The notes under the pieces: model-generated
Told to the model about the DNA's origin: nothing
Seen by the model: only the letters and a program-made list of their open reading frames with translations
Database searches by the model: none
Position numbers and translations under genes: made by a program
Origin: Embiotoca jacksoni
Lineage: Eukaryota > Chordata > Actinopteri > Embiotocidae
Reading direction: 5' to 3'
Length of the DNA: 64,000 nt
Assembly (NCBI GenBank): GCA_022577435.1
Contig: JAKOON010000018.1
Location: 3,834,282-3,898,281 of the forward strand
Shown: positions 1-13,366 of the stretch, piece by piece
How the letters are laid out: every line of letters starts with the position of its first letter
Position numbering within the stretch: position 1 is the stretch's first letter

Positions 1-1287
1 CCCCAGTTCCAACTTCCTGAATTTATTCAGCGAGGATGACTGACAGAATAATTGAGTTTATTGTTGAGGTCCATCCAGGGTTTTGTTAAAGCTACTTTCT
101 TTATTAGCTCTCCCATTTTTGTTTAGAAAAAAAAAAATACTAATATTAGCTTGCATTTGTCAGCATATTACATTACTGTTATACTATCAGTAATCAAATT
201 AAATGAGAAGAAATTCATGCACTATTAGATTTTTCTTAGAATATTTGAATACTAAGCTAATGTTAACATCAGCTTCCCAGACTGTCAGGACAGACTGCTT
301 CAGGCTCAAACGATGATGTGCTTCTAAAATTGTGGCACCACTGTTCATAAGTTTGTGCGCTCTCTACCTTCACCAGCTTGTCTTTCCATTGAAGGTTGAC
401 TGACCATCAAATTTCATACTTTAATGAATGAAATGTAATTTTTCTCATCGTTTGACTGTGTGTTCCTGCAAAGTGATAGTGGTTTGTGCCTCTGGATTTG
501 CTTCAGCTGTCGCAAAAAGGCAAACATTGCTGTGTTCATTCATCACTGCTATCAAAGCTGCCATTTACATGCTAATTTCAGACTGGGAAAGCATGCCAGT
601 CACACAGTAACGGCAAATTAGTCAGCAGGAAGCTTGTTTCCCCTTGATTTACATCCAGCAAGAGGTGATGAGTATGTATAGTTCTCCATGTCTGTCTCTC
701 TTTTCCACCCTCTCCCTGCTTTATAATTGCTTTAAACTAAATTTAATTTGAGATAATCAGGAGTAAGATGAGCCTGACCTGTCTGTCCGAGTGTCTACCC
801 CAATGTTTTGTCAAAGGCAGTTTGTACACAGCTACTTTACAATGTTATAACCAATGGTTTCTACTCTAACATCTATGAGACATCAAAAAATATATATGAA
901 ATATATCAAAGACAGAATAAATAAGCCCTTTCAGGTTGAAATTCTGTTTATCACTTATGATTTTTTTTTCTTAGACATAATGTTGTTCAAGTCATTTCAT
1001 GTTCACTTTTAGGTCTTTTTTTATCAAGCAGGCTCCACAAAATGGGTACATTTTTTTTAAAGAATGAGGAGTCTTTCTTTGAACATTTGCAAAGGGTGTT
1101 TAATTACACCCTTACTGCATGTGTGTTTGTGTGTGATTGTAGGACCTTTTTAGCTCCAACAGACAAAGCTAATTACTTTTCCAGTGCTTCAGTGGTCCAG
1201 GATGCATTATGATCTTTGAGGTGTGCTTGCTTTCCTTTGTCTGGACACAGTGCTGCCACACACAGAATTATACACTTGTGTAATTAT

Positions 1288-1288
<1 letters not shown>

Positions 1289-1360
<72 letters not shown>
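1289..1360. repeat. (CA)36 microsatellite
   Basis: 72 bp of uninterrupted CA dinucleotides. Confidence 0.99.
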
Positions 1361-1361
<1 letters not shown>

Positions 1362-2949
1362 CAATATTCACCATTTCATTGCACATATTATATGTCGCAT
1401 TTAGAATAAGATGTAGTCTGATGAGCTCTGTGTTGGCCACTTTGGAACAGTGCACATTCACAACAAATCTGTACAAAAATTCCCTCTATTGTAATAGTAA
1501 TGAATCAAGTACCGATGTTAGTTCACATAAACGCAAAGGAGTTTTACACTGGGGTCAATAACTATCTTTTACATTATTTATTCCCAAAATGTTCAAACAT
1601 AATTACAATTGCCATATATAATTAAAACCCGAAAATAATTTAAATTACAATGTAAAAAAGGAATATTTTATTAAATTTTAGATTTTAAGACCAAAATCAT
1701 TTTTATTTGTACCTTAAAATTACTTAAAATGTCAAAAGTTTCAAATGATTTATTTCTAGATTCCATAGTAGTATTTTCTGAACCCTGACAGTTTAAATAT
1801 GCTCTGACCTTGGTGATATATAGTAAACCCGTGTTTACTAAAATACAACATGATACTATTTAATCTTGCATGTGAAACATGTTCAATTACAAATAATTTT
1901 CATCGGTGTGTAGGAATCTAAAAAGCTCCTCAGTGTGTCCTGACCCTCGCCCTGCAGGAGCATGTGCTTGGTATAGCGCAGCAGATGGTTATCACTCCAG
2001 ACTGGTTCCCCTAGCTTTTCTATTTCTGGCATCCTCAGGCAAAGGGCCTATTGTGAAGGCTGTTACGATGATGCGTTCAGCATCCTACTTAATCCACCTG
2101 GTTTTCCTCTGTAGCATTTTTCAGATGTTGCCACTGAGCTGCATAAAAATGGATTTCAGTTTTAGCAAGGAAACACGCGGTCATACGCAGCTGTGAATAT
2201 TTGTGATTTGTTTCCTGAAGAAACAACAAGGAGGGAGGGGTTTTTTCCTCCAGTCCTATTCATAAAAATGTAAGAATTGTTTCTTTGAGGGCATCGGATA
2301 TGGTCAGAACTACTGTCGTTGCTTTGGTCTAGAGTCAAGCAGATTGTATACTGTTGCCATGGCATGTTTCCCTTCTATCAGAATAAAATGTACAGCAAAA
2401 CAAATGAGTAATTACGTACTACCCGACATTGCTTTGCTGTCAAGAACAAACCCGTCAGCCTCACCCCGCACTTAAACCCAACCTGACCTTCCTGCACAGC
2501 TGCCACTTCCAGCTTTTCCTTCCTCAGCATTGCCACCCCTGTGCACAATCAGTGGAGGTGTGACATCTCATGCAGTGATGGCGTTCCCTGTGCCACACAC
2601 AAAGCCTTGTCTCCCTCCTTCCTTTCGGGCCATGCCGGGAGTGTGTGTGTGTGTGTGTATCGGTGCGTCAGTGTGTCGGTGTCCAATAGGAGACCCCATG
2701 AGCCGCACAGCGAGTCCCAGATGATGTACATGGCAGCGAGCCGAGAGGAGCACTAGACTGGAGAGAGTTGGCCTTCTCTCGCAGTGATGCAGCTGCTTTC
2801 TCTTGGCCTGTCTTTGTCTCTGCACGTCTCTCTCTCTCTCTTCATATCTTTGTTCATTTCTCTGTAGCTGTGTATTTTTCAAAAAAATAAGTGTAACCCG
2901 CTCTTGCTGTTGTCTTAGCAAAATAGTATAATGTTAAAAACATACAAAT

Positions 2950-3470
2950 ATATACCGTTTCCAAAAAAGTTGGGATGCTTTGTAAAATGTAAATAAAAAT
3001 AGAATGCCATGATTTGCAAATCATGTAAAGCCATATTTAATTGAAAATAGACCCAAGACAACATGTGTAAAGCAATGTTGAAATTGGGAAACTTTATTAT
3101 TTTACAAAAAATATATGCTTATTTTGAATTTGATGCCAGCAACATGTTTAAAACAAAGTTGGAACGGGCAATAAAAGACTGGAAAAGTTGTGTTATGCTA
3201 AAAAATACCTAGTGGAACATCTCACAACTAATTACGTTAACTGGCAACAGATTATTGTAACAACGGTAACATTATTGGTTGTAAAAAAGATCATCCCAGA
3301 GAGGCAGAGTTTCTCTGCAGTGAAGATGGGGAGAGGTTCACCCCTCTGTGAAAGACTGTGTAGGCAAATAATGCAACAATTTAAGAATAATGTTGCTCAA
3401 TGTAAAATTGCTAAGAATTTGGGGATTTAATCATCTGCAGTACCTGATATCATTAAAAAAAAACATAAAT
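2950..3470 (+). mobile_element. Tc1/mariner-type transposon remnant
   Basis: It starts CCGTTTCCAAAAAAGTTGGG, the end of a common teleost element, and reaches a transposase N-terminus near 3315 (KMGRGSPLCERLCRQIMQQF, then NVAQCKIAKNLGI, stop, SSAVPDIIKK), i.e. the helix-turn-helix region with an in-frame stop at 3428-3430. The catalytic part and the right end are absent. Confidence 0.75.
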
Positions 3471-5092
3471 TCCTCACATGTAGCTCCATACCATCCTCAG
3501 CAGAAATATTTGAATTATCACCATCAAGGTGATAAGAATACAGTAAATGTGTAGATGTGCATTTGATACCCAGTGTTTCAATTCACAGCAAATTACAGAT
3601 TCCGAGAAAATTCTAACCTTCTGGTATGGCCATCACTTTACCCCGGAAAACCTAATACATCATTGCACATTGTGACAGACATCTTGCAGTCACCAAGGGA
3701 TCTTCCGGCCCGAACGCACAACAACCAGCCAAAGTATGGTTTGTTAATGGGTTTTATTCCACACAGCCGATATCTCACATCCATTGTGCTCTCCTGTCAG
3801 TCATTTGAGCACTTGCCCCACGCTCTGTCCACAGCCAGCCTGCTGCTCTGTGTCCTCCGGAGTGAGAGACCGTCTGGTGACCTGCTAGTGCTTTTATATG
3901 GAGAGAGACAAATTGGTAATTGCCTGCAGCTGTACCAATTAAGCCTCTTCCAGGCACCATTCCCTGAACCACTCCCCCAATCAGTCCCTTCTGCAGCTGA
4001 GCCAAACCACACCCCACCACCACACACATCATCGCCGCACGTGCTGTTTTTATAACTGACACTTAATTCAAGAAGCAGTGTATGCTTTTGTGCAGGAGTG
4101 ATTACACTGTAACTCTGGTTGTATTAGTGAAAAAGTTTGGATTTATTTTCCAAAATTTCATTTTTATTGGACCTGCTTTTATCTAAAGAAATAATGCCTA
4201 TGGAAATTGTTGGCAGCCGGTTATGTGAATGATCATGTTTTGTGTTTTTTCCAGACAAATCTTAAGGCAACAACACAAAATGCTGCTAAACCTGGCATTG
4301 GTCTCACTATTTAAAGTTATTGTACAATGGCTTATACTTAATGCATTAATGATGTAAACATGGTGCAGATGGAAAATTCACTGAGGTTTCAGAGTCATTT
4401 TTTTCATCCAATTAATTCCAATGCCACTCTTTGCCTCTCCCTTCAATGAGATTAAGGAATTAACTTCGGTTTTGTGCGATGTGCTGGCAAATTATTAAAC
4501 ATTAGTTGTGTCAAATGAGAAAAATGCTCCACCACTGTTGAATGGTGCTTTTGCTTCTCTATCTAAACAGCAACAGCACATTTCTACATAAACCAGGTCT
4601 GAGATGACAGGATGTGATTTCCATCTTTGAGGTTTGCTGATTCTGTCTGAAAAGATGTCAAGTGTCTGCACATCAAAGGCACCCGAAGGGACTCAAAGGT
4701 GAGCAGGCTGCCACCATTCAATGATGCTGAGGGAAGCACTTCTTTAAAATTTTAGAAAGTAAATGTGATGCACAGTAGGACCTTCAGTCCAATACCACCT
4801 GCTCTACAAAATGTCAGTCAGATTTCCAGTGCAGTACAAATACAGTTTATCTACTGCTCCATATTCCTGCTGCAATAATAGTTTAATAGTGAACTTTTGG
4901 TGACTTCTATCGTATCAAAATATGCAAAGATTATAATCACCTTATTTATTTTTTATTTTGTGGCATCACCATTATTTTCCTTTTTTTATCCATAGTTTGG
5001 TGGTCATACTTTTGTGATATCTATCAGATTTCTGTAGTCCTTCTTCTGCAGGGTCTCTCTGTCTTCAAAGTCTCTTGGTTAGATATGGTAAA

Positions 5093-5368
5093 TGGAAACT
5101 GGTCAGTACTTGTATAGCGCTTTATCACCTTTCGGTCTCAAAGCGCTTTAACATGGTTTTCCCATTGACACAATAATGAGACAGATCACCATGCAAGGTG
5201 CTGCCATCAGGAGCACATTCACACACCAATAGTATACCATCGGGAGCAACTTAGGGTTCAGTGTCTTGCTCAAGGACACTTAGGCATGTGGACAGGAAGA
5301 GCTGGGATTGAACCACCAACCTTCAGATTAGTGTGCAACCCACTCTACCATCTGAGCCACAGCCTCCC
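5093..5368 (-). repeat. tRNA-derived SINE-like repeat
   Basis: On the minus strand it begins GCTGTGGCTCAGATGG (A box) and has GGTTCAATCCC (B box), followed by the common fish body (complement contains GTGTCTTGCTCAAGGACACTT). The far end reads TATAGCGCTTTATCACC on the plus strand. Confidence 0.75.
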
Positions 5369-8300
5369 TATCCTCTATATGTCCTCTATTTGAATTATTG
5401 ATGTTAAGGGACTAAGCTGCTGTGCTGTAGATTTTTTTTCTGGTCCATTACTGCTCTCCCACTGGGCCAGGAACTTTACCTGCGAGTGAAGCTCCACTTC
5501 ACTCTGCTGTTCCAGAGTATCTAACTCTCTAACCCCGGCCCACAGTATCAGGTTCTTACACTAGTGCTGCAGTATATCTGTTAACACTGGTCTAAATAAT
5601 GTGGGCTGTATAATCATTGCAGATCACATTACTGTCGCTTGAAAAATCTGTCTTAAATCATGCCAAAGAATTTGGCAGGTCATTCTATCATCCTATTGCT
5701 GGCACCAGTACCTAGAAATATGGCCAGGAGAGAACCACCTTCAAGAACCATCACGTGGACAGCAGGTAGACGGTAGGAGGATCCCTACCTGCTCCAGTAA
5801 GGAAATGGAAATGTCCCTTGCAGGGATCCCTGGAGTTTATCCATAATCCCAGCGTTGACAGGACAAAATACCTAGGGAACAGCCAATATTGTCACATCAC
5901 AATATTAAAATTTGGTGCAAGATTAGTGAAACTGTTAGATTCACTCACTGAATACATGGGTCTGGAACACTTCATGGGGGGATTGTTTGCATTCATCTTA
6001 ATGCGTGTAGATCTTGTGTTAATTCTGACACTTATGGAGTTGCCTTTAACTAATGGGCATTGAGCACCATGTGAGTAACTCACCAACCCACCAACACACC
6101 AACATTAAACCTCCCACAGACTGAGCAGAGTGCAACCCCATGTCCGTAAAAAAAAAAAAGATTTAGGCATTGTTATTGGTCTGGCCTCAATTCCTTGATA
6201 TTTCCTAGCATTGCTACAACTGTATCTAGCTCTACTACCGCTGCTATTGTTGGAATTACATTCCGAAACAAACTCTTTACTATAATATCATCTCAGTTAG
6301 CCACTTCGACGGGTCACTGATTGGTCTGTCTTTTCAGTGGCTGAGGAAACTTTATTCGAGCAGGGTTTCCATAATCGTCGTAAAAACTGAAACTGTTAGC
6401 AGCAGGTGGGCCAACGTAGTCTAGCTTGAACCACCCTGTCTCAATGAGCGAAACACACTAATTTGTCCAGCATGTTGTCCAAACACGTCGGATGGCAGCA
6501 ATGTGGGGGCAAGGCATGTTTTATTTGAACACCCACACTTTCAGACAATCTTTTGTGGAAGGCATTTAAAGCGATGAACTGGTTTGATTAAACCTGATTT
6601 CTTTAGATTGTTGTACTGTGTGTTTTGGACAGTAACAATAATTGTTACTGTTCAACCATCCGCCAAAAACATCAGTCGAAGTGTACTGTACCTTCAGAAT
6701 CAGACACTCTGAAGAGAAACCTGATTTCGGCCACCAGTAAACACAATCTTATTCTTTTATTCAGTCCACAAAGCTTGTGGACATGGGTAAGGGTTGGAAC
6801 ACTGATCAACCTTTTCACTCTGAAAGTCCATTACATGATCCGCATTACTGTTGACATTATACCAATAGATCTCTAGATCCCTTATTCTACTTTACCCTCA
6901 ATTATTAGCTCAACTTGGGGCAACAACTTTCCCTCCCGGGGAACTATTACATCAGTTTTGGAAGTAGACTCTCGTCGTAGCTGGACTGATAATGGCTCTG
7001 TCTTCATGGCATTCTGACAGATGATCTTGCTCCATTTTACAGTCGTAATTCCCTCTTTTTTTCCTCCTTTTAGGATATCTGTACTCTGTTTTTCACTCCT
7101 ATCTTTGATAATTTATGCTTCCCTCTGCTGTGCTCTACCAAATGAAACATTATTTCAACTGCTGGTTTATGGCAGTAGCTACTATGATTCTACCTTGTGC
7201 TCAAGTGCATTAATAATCTGTTGGGCACACACACAATGTATCCTCTCACTGTCTGAGCGAGGCTGTGGCAGAGTAGCTCCAATGACTCAGCAGGCTGACA
7301 TGTCGCAACCTTTCAGAGCTTTGTTCATGAGGAGTAAAAGGTCATTGCTGATCTGAAGAGAAACTCTCTTCAAGGCCGGACTTGGAGCCTGAGGTGACAT
7401 GTCATGAGTTACAATGACACTGCATAAAAAGTCTTAAATTCAGTTATTTCCTTCTTTATGTACTTGTATGTGTATTTTAGTAGCTAGCCAAGCTGTCTTC
7501 TGTAAAGACATTGAGCTTAATATGTATGCCAAAAAAACAAGTCAAGAGCATTTAGCATTTAGCCAGAAGGGCCTTACCCAAGGCAGTGCATCTTTCCCAT
7601 ATCTGTTTGTGTTTTGCTGCCAATAAGAATTGGATGGGGGTGAACTGTTGTTGCTTGGCTTTGTGTGTCTGCAGGGCTGTGGGGTCTCTCACAGCGCTCC
7701 TCAGAACTGGGTCAGAGGGATTAATTTCCTGGCCTGGCCTGACCAATTGGAGCTAATGGCAGATTAGCATGGAAAGTTTACTTCCAAAACTGTTCTTCCA
7801 CTCAGCCCCTCAGTCAGGATTTGAGGAGAACTGGCATGCTGCTTTTCACACCCCTATACTGTGTGAGACCATAGCATTTAGAGTTCATTGAACATTGGTC
7901 AAACTAATTTCTTTTGAAGTAGCAACAGTCTGAAACAGCTGATAAGTTTAGCCAGCCGGTATTCATTATTAGGGCTCGAGCACCGAAGGTGCGAAAGCCC
8001 TATTGTTATTCGTAAAATTATTATTCTTTTTATACTGAAAGTTTAAATGCATTTTTGGAGGCTTTATTATATTGAAAAACTCATGAAAGTTGATCCAAAA
8101 ATCTCTCCCAGCGAAAAATAGACGCACAGATGCCCCGGCGGCTTCATTTACCAACATGCACGAGATTCGGTGGACATGTGTATCACACCGAGACGTACAA
8201 AAAAGTTCCAATGCACCATTACGTCAACTCAACAGGAAGTCCGCTATTTTGAATTTAGTCGCCATTTTTGGCGATTCACACATGTACTTTAACTAACTCC

Positions 8301-9429
8301 TCCTAGGGATTTTGTCAGACCGACTTGAAATTTTGTCTGTATACTCTTAACATGTTTGGGATTAAAAGTTGTTCAAAGAGTTCGTTTTCGTCGATGGGTG
8401 TGCCCGTGGCATGGCAGCCATTTTGAGCATCTCGCCATGAAACTACAAATTGCTGTAAATCTTATGTACATGGACCGACCGTCTCCAAACGTTACATGTA
8501 TTATAACAGTCCCCCCCTGAAGACACCTGTATGGTAATATTCACTCAGTGCCCCCTGGTGGCAACTGGAAATGACACTTTTCATACTTTCACATACTACA
8601 TCAAGCTGGTTGATCACATGAACCTAAAGTCGGGTCAGAATAGCCTGAACATGTGGTTGATGATATATTGAGATTTTTGTTCGACTTTGTCAAAGGGCGT
8701 CGCCGTGGCGATGCAGCAAAGTTTGATGTTTCGCCGTGACACAGAAAGTTGATGTTTCAGATCAAAGGATGCTTGAAACCTCATGAAATGTGGCACATAC
8801 ATCAGGCGTGGTGAGACGATACATGTGATATGTGTTATGCGAGTGTGCGTGGCCAAACGGCTCGCTAGAGCTCCCTGAACTGCAGCCCCAGCACATTGTT
8901 TCACCTACATGCACAAACATTTTTGGATATGTGTATCACATCAAGATGTACAAAAAACTCTCTCGGCAGCATGACCTCAACTAAACAGAAAATCCGGCAT
9001 TTTGGAATTATTATTCCCTGTTATTATTATTCTCCATAAACAACTGTATTTTTGGAGCCTTTATCATATTCAAAAACTCATGAAAGTTGGTACACGATGG
9101 CGAAAAATTTCTTATTTTAGTGGAGTTGTGAGTGGGCATGGCTAAATGGCTTGCTAGCGCCCCCTAAACAGATGCCCCGGCGGCTACATTTACCTACATG
9201 CACAAGATTCAGTGGACATATGTATCACACCGAGATGTACAAAAAAGTTCCAACGCACCATTACGTCAACGCAACAGGAAGTCCGCCATTTTGAATTTAG
9301 TCGCCATTTTTGTCAATTCACACGTTGTACTTTAACGAACTCCTCCTACAGATTTTGTCGGACCGACTTGAAATTGAGTCGGTGCACATGTTTGGGATTA
9401 AAAGTTATCAAAATAATAAGTTTTCATCA

Positions 9430-9750
9430 AACTGCCCGTGGCGTGGCGGCCAAAAAGTGACCCAGAAGTCATGCTATAGCACTCTGCAACCCCCCGCCCA
9501 TAAATATTCATTCAAATGTGACCAAAATTGCCGCAGACATTCTTTAGATAGTAGATATACATGTTTTCAAGGGGGTCTGCAATGATATTAAAGATATTCC
9601 TGTTATGTGTAGTGTATGCAAAACTTTTTCACGTTTCAACTTCACTAAAAGTTGAATCACTATCAACAGGCCAAGGTGGAATTTGAACCACTAATAGCAA
9701 CCTTGGTGAGGTAGAATCTTTTACCTGTTGAGTTAACCAGACTGTCGGCT
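9430..9750 (-). repeat. SINE-like element with tRNA-like head (reverse copy)
   Basis: On the minus strand the head reads TGGTTAACTCAACAGG (A-box-like), then GGTTCAAATTCC (B box), followed by a body that matches 23090-23300 in order (ACATAACAGGAAnATnTT; CCCTTTGAAAAC; AAAGAATGT; ATTTGAATG). The two copies are in opposite orientation 13 kb apart. Confidence 0.65.
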
Positions 9751-10357
9751 GAGTCGCTGGAAGCTCTGAGCAAACTCTGTGTTTCTCCTGCCGCAAATCA
9801 TTCTCCGGCGCCGAAGATAGTCCAGCGATCTACGACGCCAACACTGAGCTGGGAACAACCTCATGAAGATACGGGTTCAAGCCCCGCCAAGGTATTTCAC
9901 ATGGTTCGCGGTTCACAAGGGGGCAACTCCCCCTGAGGGTAACATTGTTCACGGAGGGAGAGTCCCTCTAAGGCGAGTCCCTGTAAGGGTAAGCCACATG
10001 GTTCATGGGGACTAAATCCCCCTAAGGCGAGTCCCTCTAAGGCAGGGGTGTCAAACTCAATTGCACAGGGGGCCAAAACTCAAGGCAAACTTCAGGTCGC
10101 GGGCCGAACAGGATAAACATTTATTGAACACACTGAAACTACATGTTTGAACATAAATATGAATAAAACAGACAGGAATATTATTTCAGAATAAATAAAC
10201 TTAAACTTTAAATAAAATAAAGTATTTTGCTCTTCATAAAAATATATCCTATCAAAATTATACAAGTTAGAAATATGAACATGCTGCAAAAAACCTGAAA
10301 AAAATAAATAAAAATTGTGCTTTTAAGTAAAATAAATCAAAACATTTTTCTTTGCTC

Positions 10358-10965
10358 TTATGCCATTTTGTCAGAGCAGGATGTTTGGCATCTTTTTTTG
10401 GCAATAAGATCGTTTAGGTTTGATGTGAGTTCCTGTGTTGTGGAGATCCTCAGGATGGACTGCAGGTGTTTGTCGGTGAGACGACTCCTGTGTGCTGTTT
10501 TGTTAATCTTCATCACTGAGAACAGCTTCTCACACAGATATGTGCTACCAAACATGCACAAGGTTTGAGCAGCATGCAGACGGAGCTGGGGCATTGTTTC
10601 AGGAATGGAGCGAATAAACTGTGCGGGCCCTGCAGTGTCGTACTTTGCCATTAGTGTCTCATTACACTGCATCTCAATCAGCTCCATCTGAATCTGTACA
10701 GGAGCAGTTTCCACTTCGACGGCAAACGGGTTGCGAAGCAGCTCGAAATTCTTTTTTCGTGCTTCAAAGTCACCAAAGTGCCGTGCGAATTCAGCGCGTA
10801 TTGCGCTCAGTTTGTCAGCAAAGTGTGTATTTGGGAACACCGTTGCGCCGACTTGGTTCAACATTACTTGGCAACAGGGGAAGTGAGGCAAGTTGGACTG
10901 GTGCATGTGTCTCCCATAAGAGCAGCTTCACTTTAAATGCCTTCACCGCATCGTACATGTCAGTG
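10358..10965 (-). pseudogene. hAT transposase C-terminal fragment
   Basis: This fragment includes DMYDAVKAFKVKLLLWE just after the deletion, then in a shifted frame MHQSNLPHFPCCQVMLNQ and the hAT dimerisation region (FGSTYLCEKLFSVMKINK, RSRLTDKHLQSILRIST). The central RNase H-like domain found at 58835-59500 in the other element is missing. Confidence 0.85.
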
Positions 10966-10966
10966 A

Positions 10967-11527
10967 TTATGCGGTCACGTCCCTTTCGGTACTTTCATCA
11001 ACAGCAAGAGAAAATGCAGTAAAGTCTTTGCTTCTTTCACTCAACTGTGTTTTTAAATCAGTGGCCATCTCACAAATTTGATCAGCAACCGTATTTCTAC
11101 TCAGGCTTACATTTACAAACATCTGCTTTTTTTCTGGACACAAGACATCGCACACCTTCATCATGCATCCCTTCAGAAACTCTCCCTCGGTAAATGGACG
11201 GGCTGATTTGGCTATCTCCTCTGCCACAATAAAACTTGCTTTCACAGCAGCTTCACTTTGGGATTTTGCTCTGGTGAAAAACGTCTGCTGAAATCTCAGA
11301 ATCTTCTTTAACTCTTCTACTCTCTGTATCTTCTCCTCTGCATTCAGGTTTTGCAGCTCCTGATGTTTTGTCTCGCAGTGCCGTCGCAGATTAAATTCCT
11401 TAATTACAGCCACATTAGCTCCACAAATGAGACACACAGGTTTACCGGCAATGTCAGTAAACATGTACTCAGCCTCCCATCGGTTTTGAAAAGCTCTGTT
11501 TTCAGAATCAACTTTTCTCTTCGCCAT
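10967..11527 (-). pseudogene. hAT transposase N-terminal fragment
   Basis: 186 residues starting MAKRKVDSENRAFQNRWEAE, with a BED-type zinc finger (CLIC, then RRHCETKH) and ending in SLAVDEST just before a deletion junction near 10978. The first catalytic region would follow DEST in complete relatives. It is related to the transposase at 58218-60032 but from a different family. Confidence 0.88.
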
Positions 11528-13185
11528 TGTGAGGGGCTAGCATCGCAATAACTTTTCAACAGGGTTGTAGCCAGTTGTAGCGCAACAGAAGCTGACTTGA
11601 TTGACGTGGGAAAGTTCCCGGGTATCCGAGCGTCCGTAAAGGCAACTGAAGCACTGCATTATGGGATCTGTAGTTTGTGTATTATCAGCACTTCATATCG
11701 CCGGGCCATAATAATAGATCTATATCAAATTATCTCGCGGGCCGGATATAATTGCACGCTGGGCCGGATGTGGCCCGCGGGCCTTGAGCTTGACATATAT
11801 GCTCTAAGGGTAAGCCACACGGTTCACAGAGTGCTCACAGTTTCGGGTTCGCGTTGTACATCCAGTCATACTGGTACCAAACTAAAGGTCAACAACAATA
11901 CAAAAACCTTGATACAAAATAATAATCCCATTAGAAAATTTTAATGCTATAGTATGACTTTTTTTTTCATATTTTGGATGACTGGGTTCGATCGCCACTT
12001 GAGGTATACATCAGCTCAGAAAAAGGTCATACTCCAAAAAGTTATTAAAAAAAAGTAATTTTTGTATATAGTAAATAGTATAGCCAGGGCGATGTGGCTA
12101 AGTTTGATGTTTAAGGTTGAACGATGCTCCAAACCTCACGAAACTTTGCACATGCGTTAGGCAGCAACTTTCACGAGTTTTTGAAGATGTTAATGCTGCC
12201 GAAAAAAGCCAACATTTTTTTTAAGAAGAATAAGGTACGAGATAATATGCAGACTGTCGCGTCCTGCGCATCGGGGAGCCGGCCCACTGGATCCCCGACG
12301 TGCAGCATGCAAGGGCCCGCACATCACTGCTTGCAGTTTTAATTTTTATTATTATCTATTATTAATTCTTTTATTTTATTATTTACCAGTGCATTCTGAC
12401 TTACAGCACAATTGTGTTTTTGAACTTTTGAAAAGTTTTAAAAAGCACCTTTTCTAAATTCAGCACACTCATGGGTTTCGCCACAACAGTCTAACCAGTA
12501 GTTTATGGTAGCAAATGTTTGCTTCATTTGACTCAAGAAAGTGTCTGCCTGCTGTTTTTGTAAGGGAAGGGTGGAGGTCCTTTTTCCAAACTGAACAATT
12601 ACTAATTCTCATCAAACTAAACCGAACCATGATAAATACTCAGATACCGTGTGGGCTTAATCAGAGTTTGTTTTTTTATCGTGGAACAGGCCAACCATCG
12701 TTTTGTATTCTTCTGTTTTACAAGGGAAAAGGTTATAATGATGAGGGCCAACTGGATGGCCTGGAAAATGACTTAGAATTACTTTTATTATATATGTGTT
12801 TTGGGCAAAAAGGTGTCCTAGACAACAGTGCCACTGTGTCAGTATTTATCACAATAGGTCAGTGACATGATAAAATCAGAAAAGCTTTCTTTATTCCTTA
12901 TATGGCTGTTCACATAAGAGCCATACATTTGCATATTTCCAATAACACTCTTTACTTTTCATTATTCTCCAGCTCAAAATAATTCCGAAGCAGACAATTC
13001 ATTGTTAAAGTATTTTATCCAGAACAAATTATTATCATTTCCAATCAATCATTTGTCTTGAAATTGAAAAATACATCAATAAATCCAAACAGTTTAAACT
13101 AGTTATTAATAATTTTTGTGTCATCTAATTGCCTGCTCCTGTTTTTGTCCTTCTAGAAAATAGTTACTGTGTGTCTCTCCTCACA

Positions 13186-13366
13186 TTACATTTAGCTGAT
13201 GCTTTTATCCAAAGCGATTTACAACACACTGATGGTACACCATCGGGAGCAATTTTTTTAGGGTTCAGTGTCTTGCTCAAGGACACTTAGGCATGTGGAC
13301 AGGAGGAGCTGGGGATTGAACCACCAACCTTCTGATTAGTGTGCTGACCAACTGAGCTACAGCCTC
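13186..13366 (-). repeat. tRNA-derived SINE-like repeat
   Basis: The minus-strand head is GGCTGTAGCTCAGTTGG (A box) with GGTTCAATCCC (B box); the body shares TTCAGTGTCTTGCTCAAGGA with the copy at 5093-5368. The tail end shows TTTAGCTGATGCTTTTATCC, typical of teleost genomes. Confidence 0.8.

Larger units (their letters stand above)
10043..11801 (-). mobile_element. hAT-superfamily DNA transposon with internal deletion
   Basis: An exact 8 bp target duplication, CTCTAAGG, flanks the element (10035-10042 and 11802-11809). The ends CAGGGGTGTCAAACTCAA and, reversed, CATATATGTCAAGCTCAAGG are imperfect inverted repeats sharing TGTCAAnCTCAA. The minus strand encodes the N- and C-terminal parts of a BED-finger transposase but lacks the catalytic middle, so the copy cannot move on its own. 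It is inserted inside an older repeat mosaic. Confidence 0.93.
7968..12345. repeat. mosaic of a fish repeat family beginning GGGCTCGAGCACCGAAGGTGCG
   Basis: It starts TTATTAGGGCTCGAGCACCGAAGGTGCG and ends near 12345 with GGGCCCGCACATCACTGCTTGCAG, both recognisable ends of a widespread teleost repeat. A unit of about 300 bp is duplicated inside (8127-8345 and 9166-9385, starting CAGATGCCCCGGCGGCT). A tRNA-headed element lies reversed at about 9430-9750, and tandem GAGTCCCTCTAAGGC motifs surround the hAT insertion at 10043-11801. Confidence 0.7.

Noticed and set aside
1207..1561. Long ORFs of alternating His-Thr or Cys-Val
   Set aside because: These are translations of the CA/TG microsatellite.
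3573..4055. 160-codon plus-strand ORF
   Set aside because: It has no recognisable domain, no splice or promoter context, and composition like the surrounding intron; it may be part of an unclassified repeat.
5818..7356. Degraded retroviral-type gene suggested by several medium ORFs
   Set aside because: No gag, polymerase or envelope motif, primer site or long terminal repeat could be recognised; it is treated as unassigned intron.
13186..13366. Functional tRNA gene on the minus strand
   Set aside because: A and B boxes are present, but the acceptor stem and cloverleaf are not complete and a SINE body follows.
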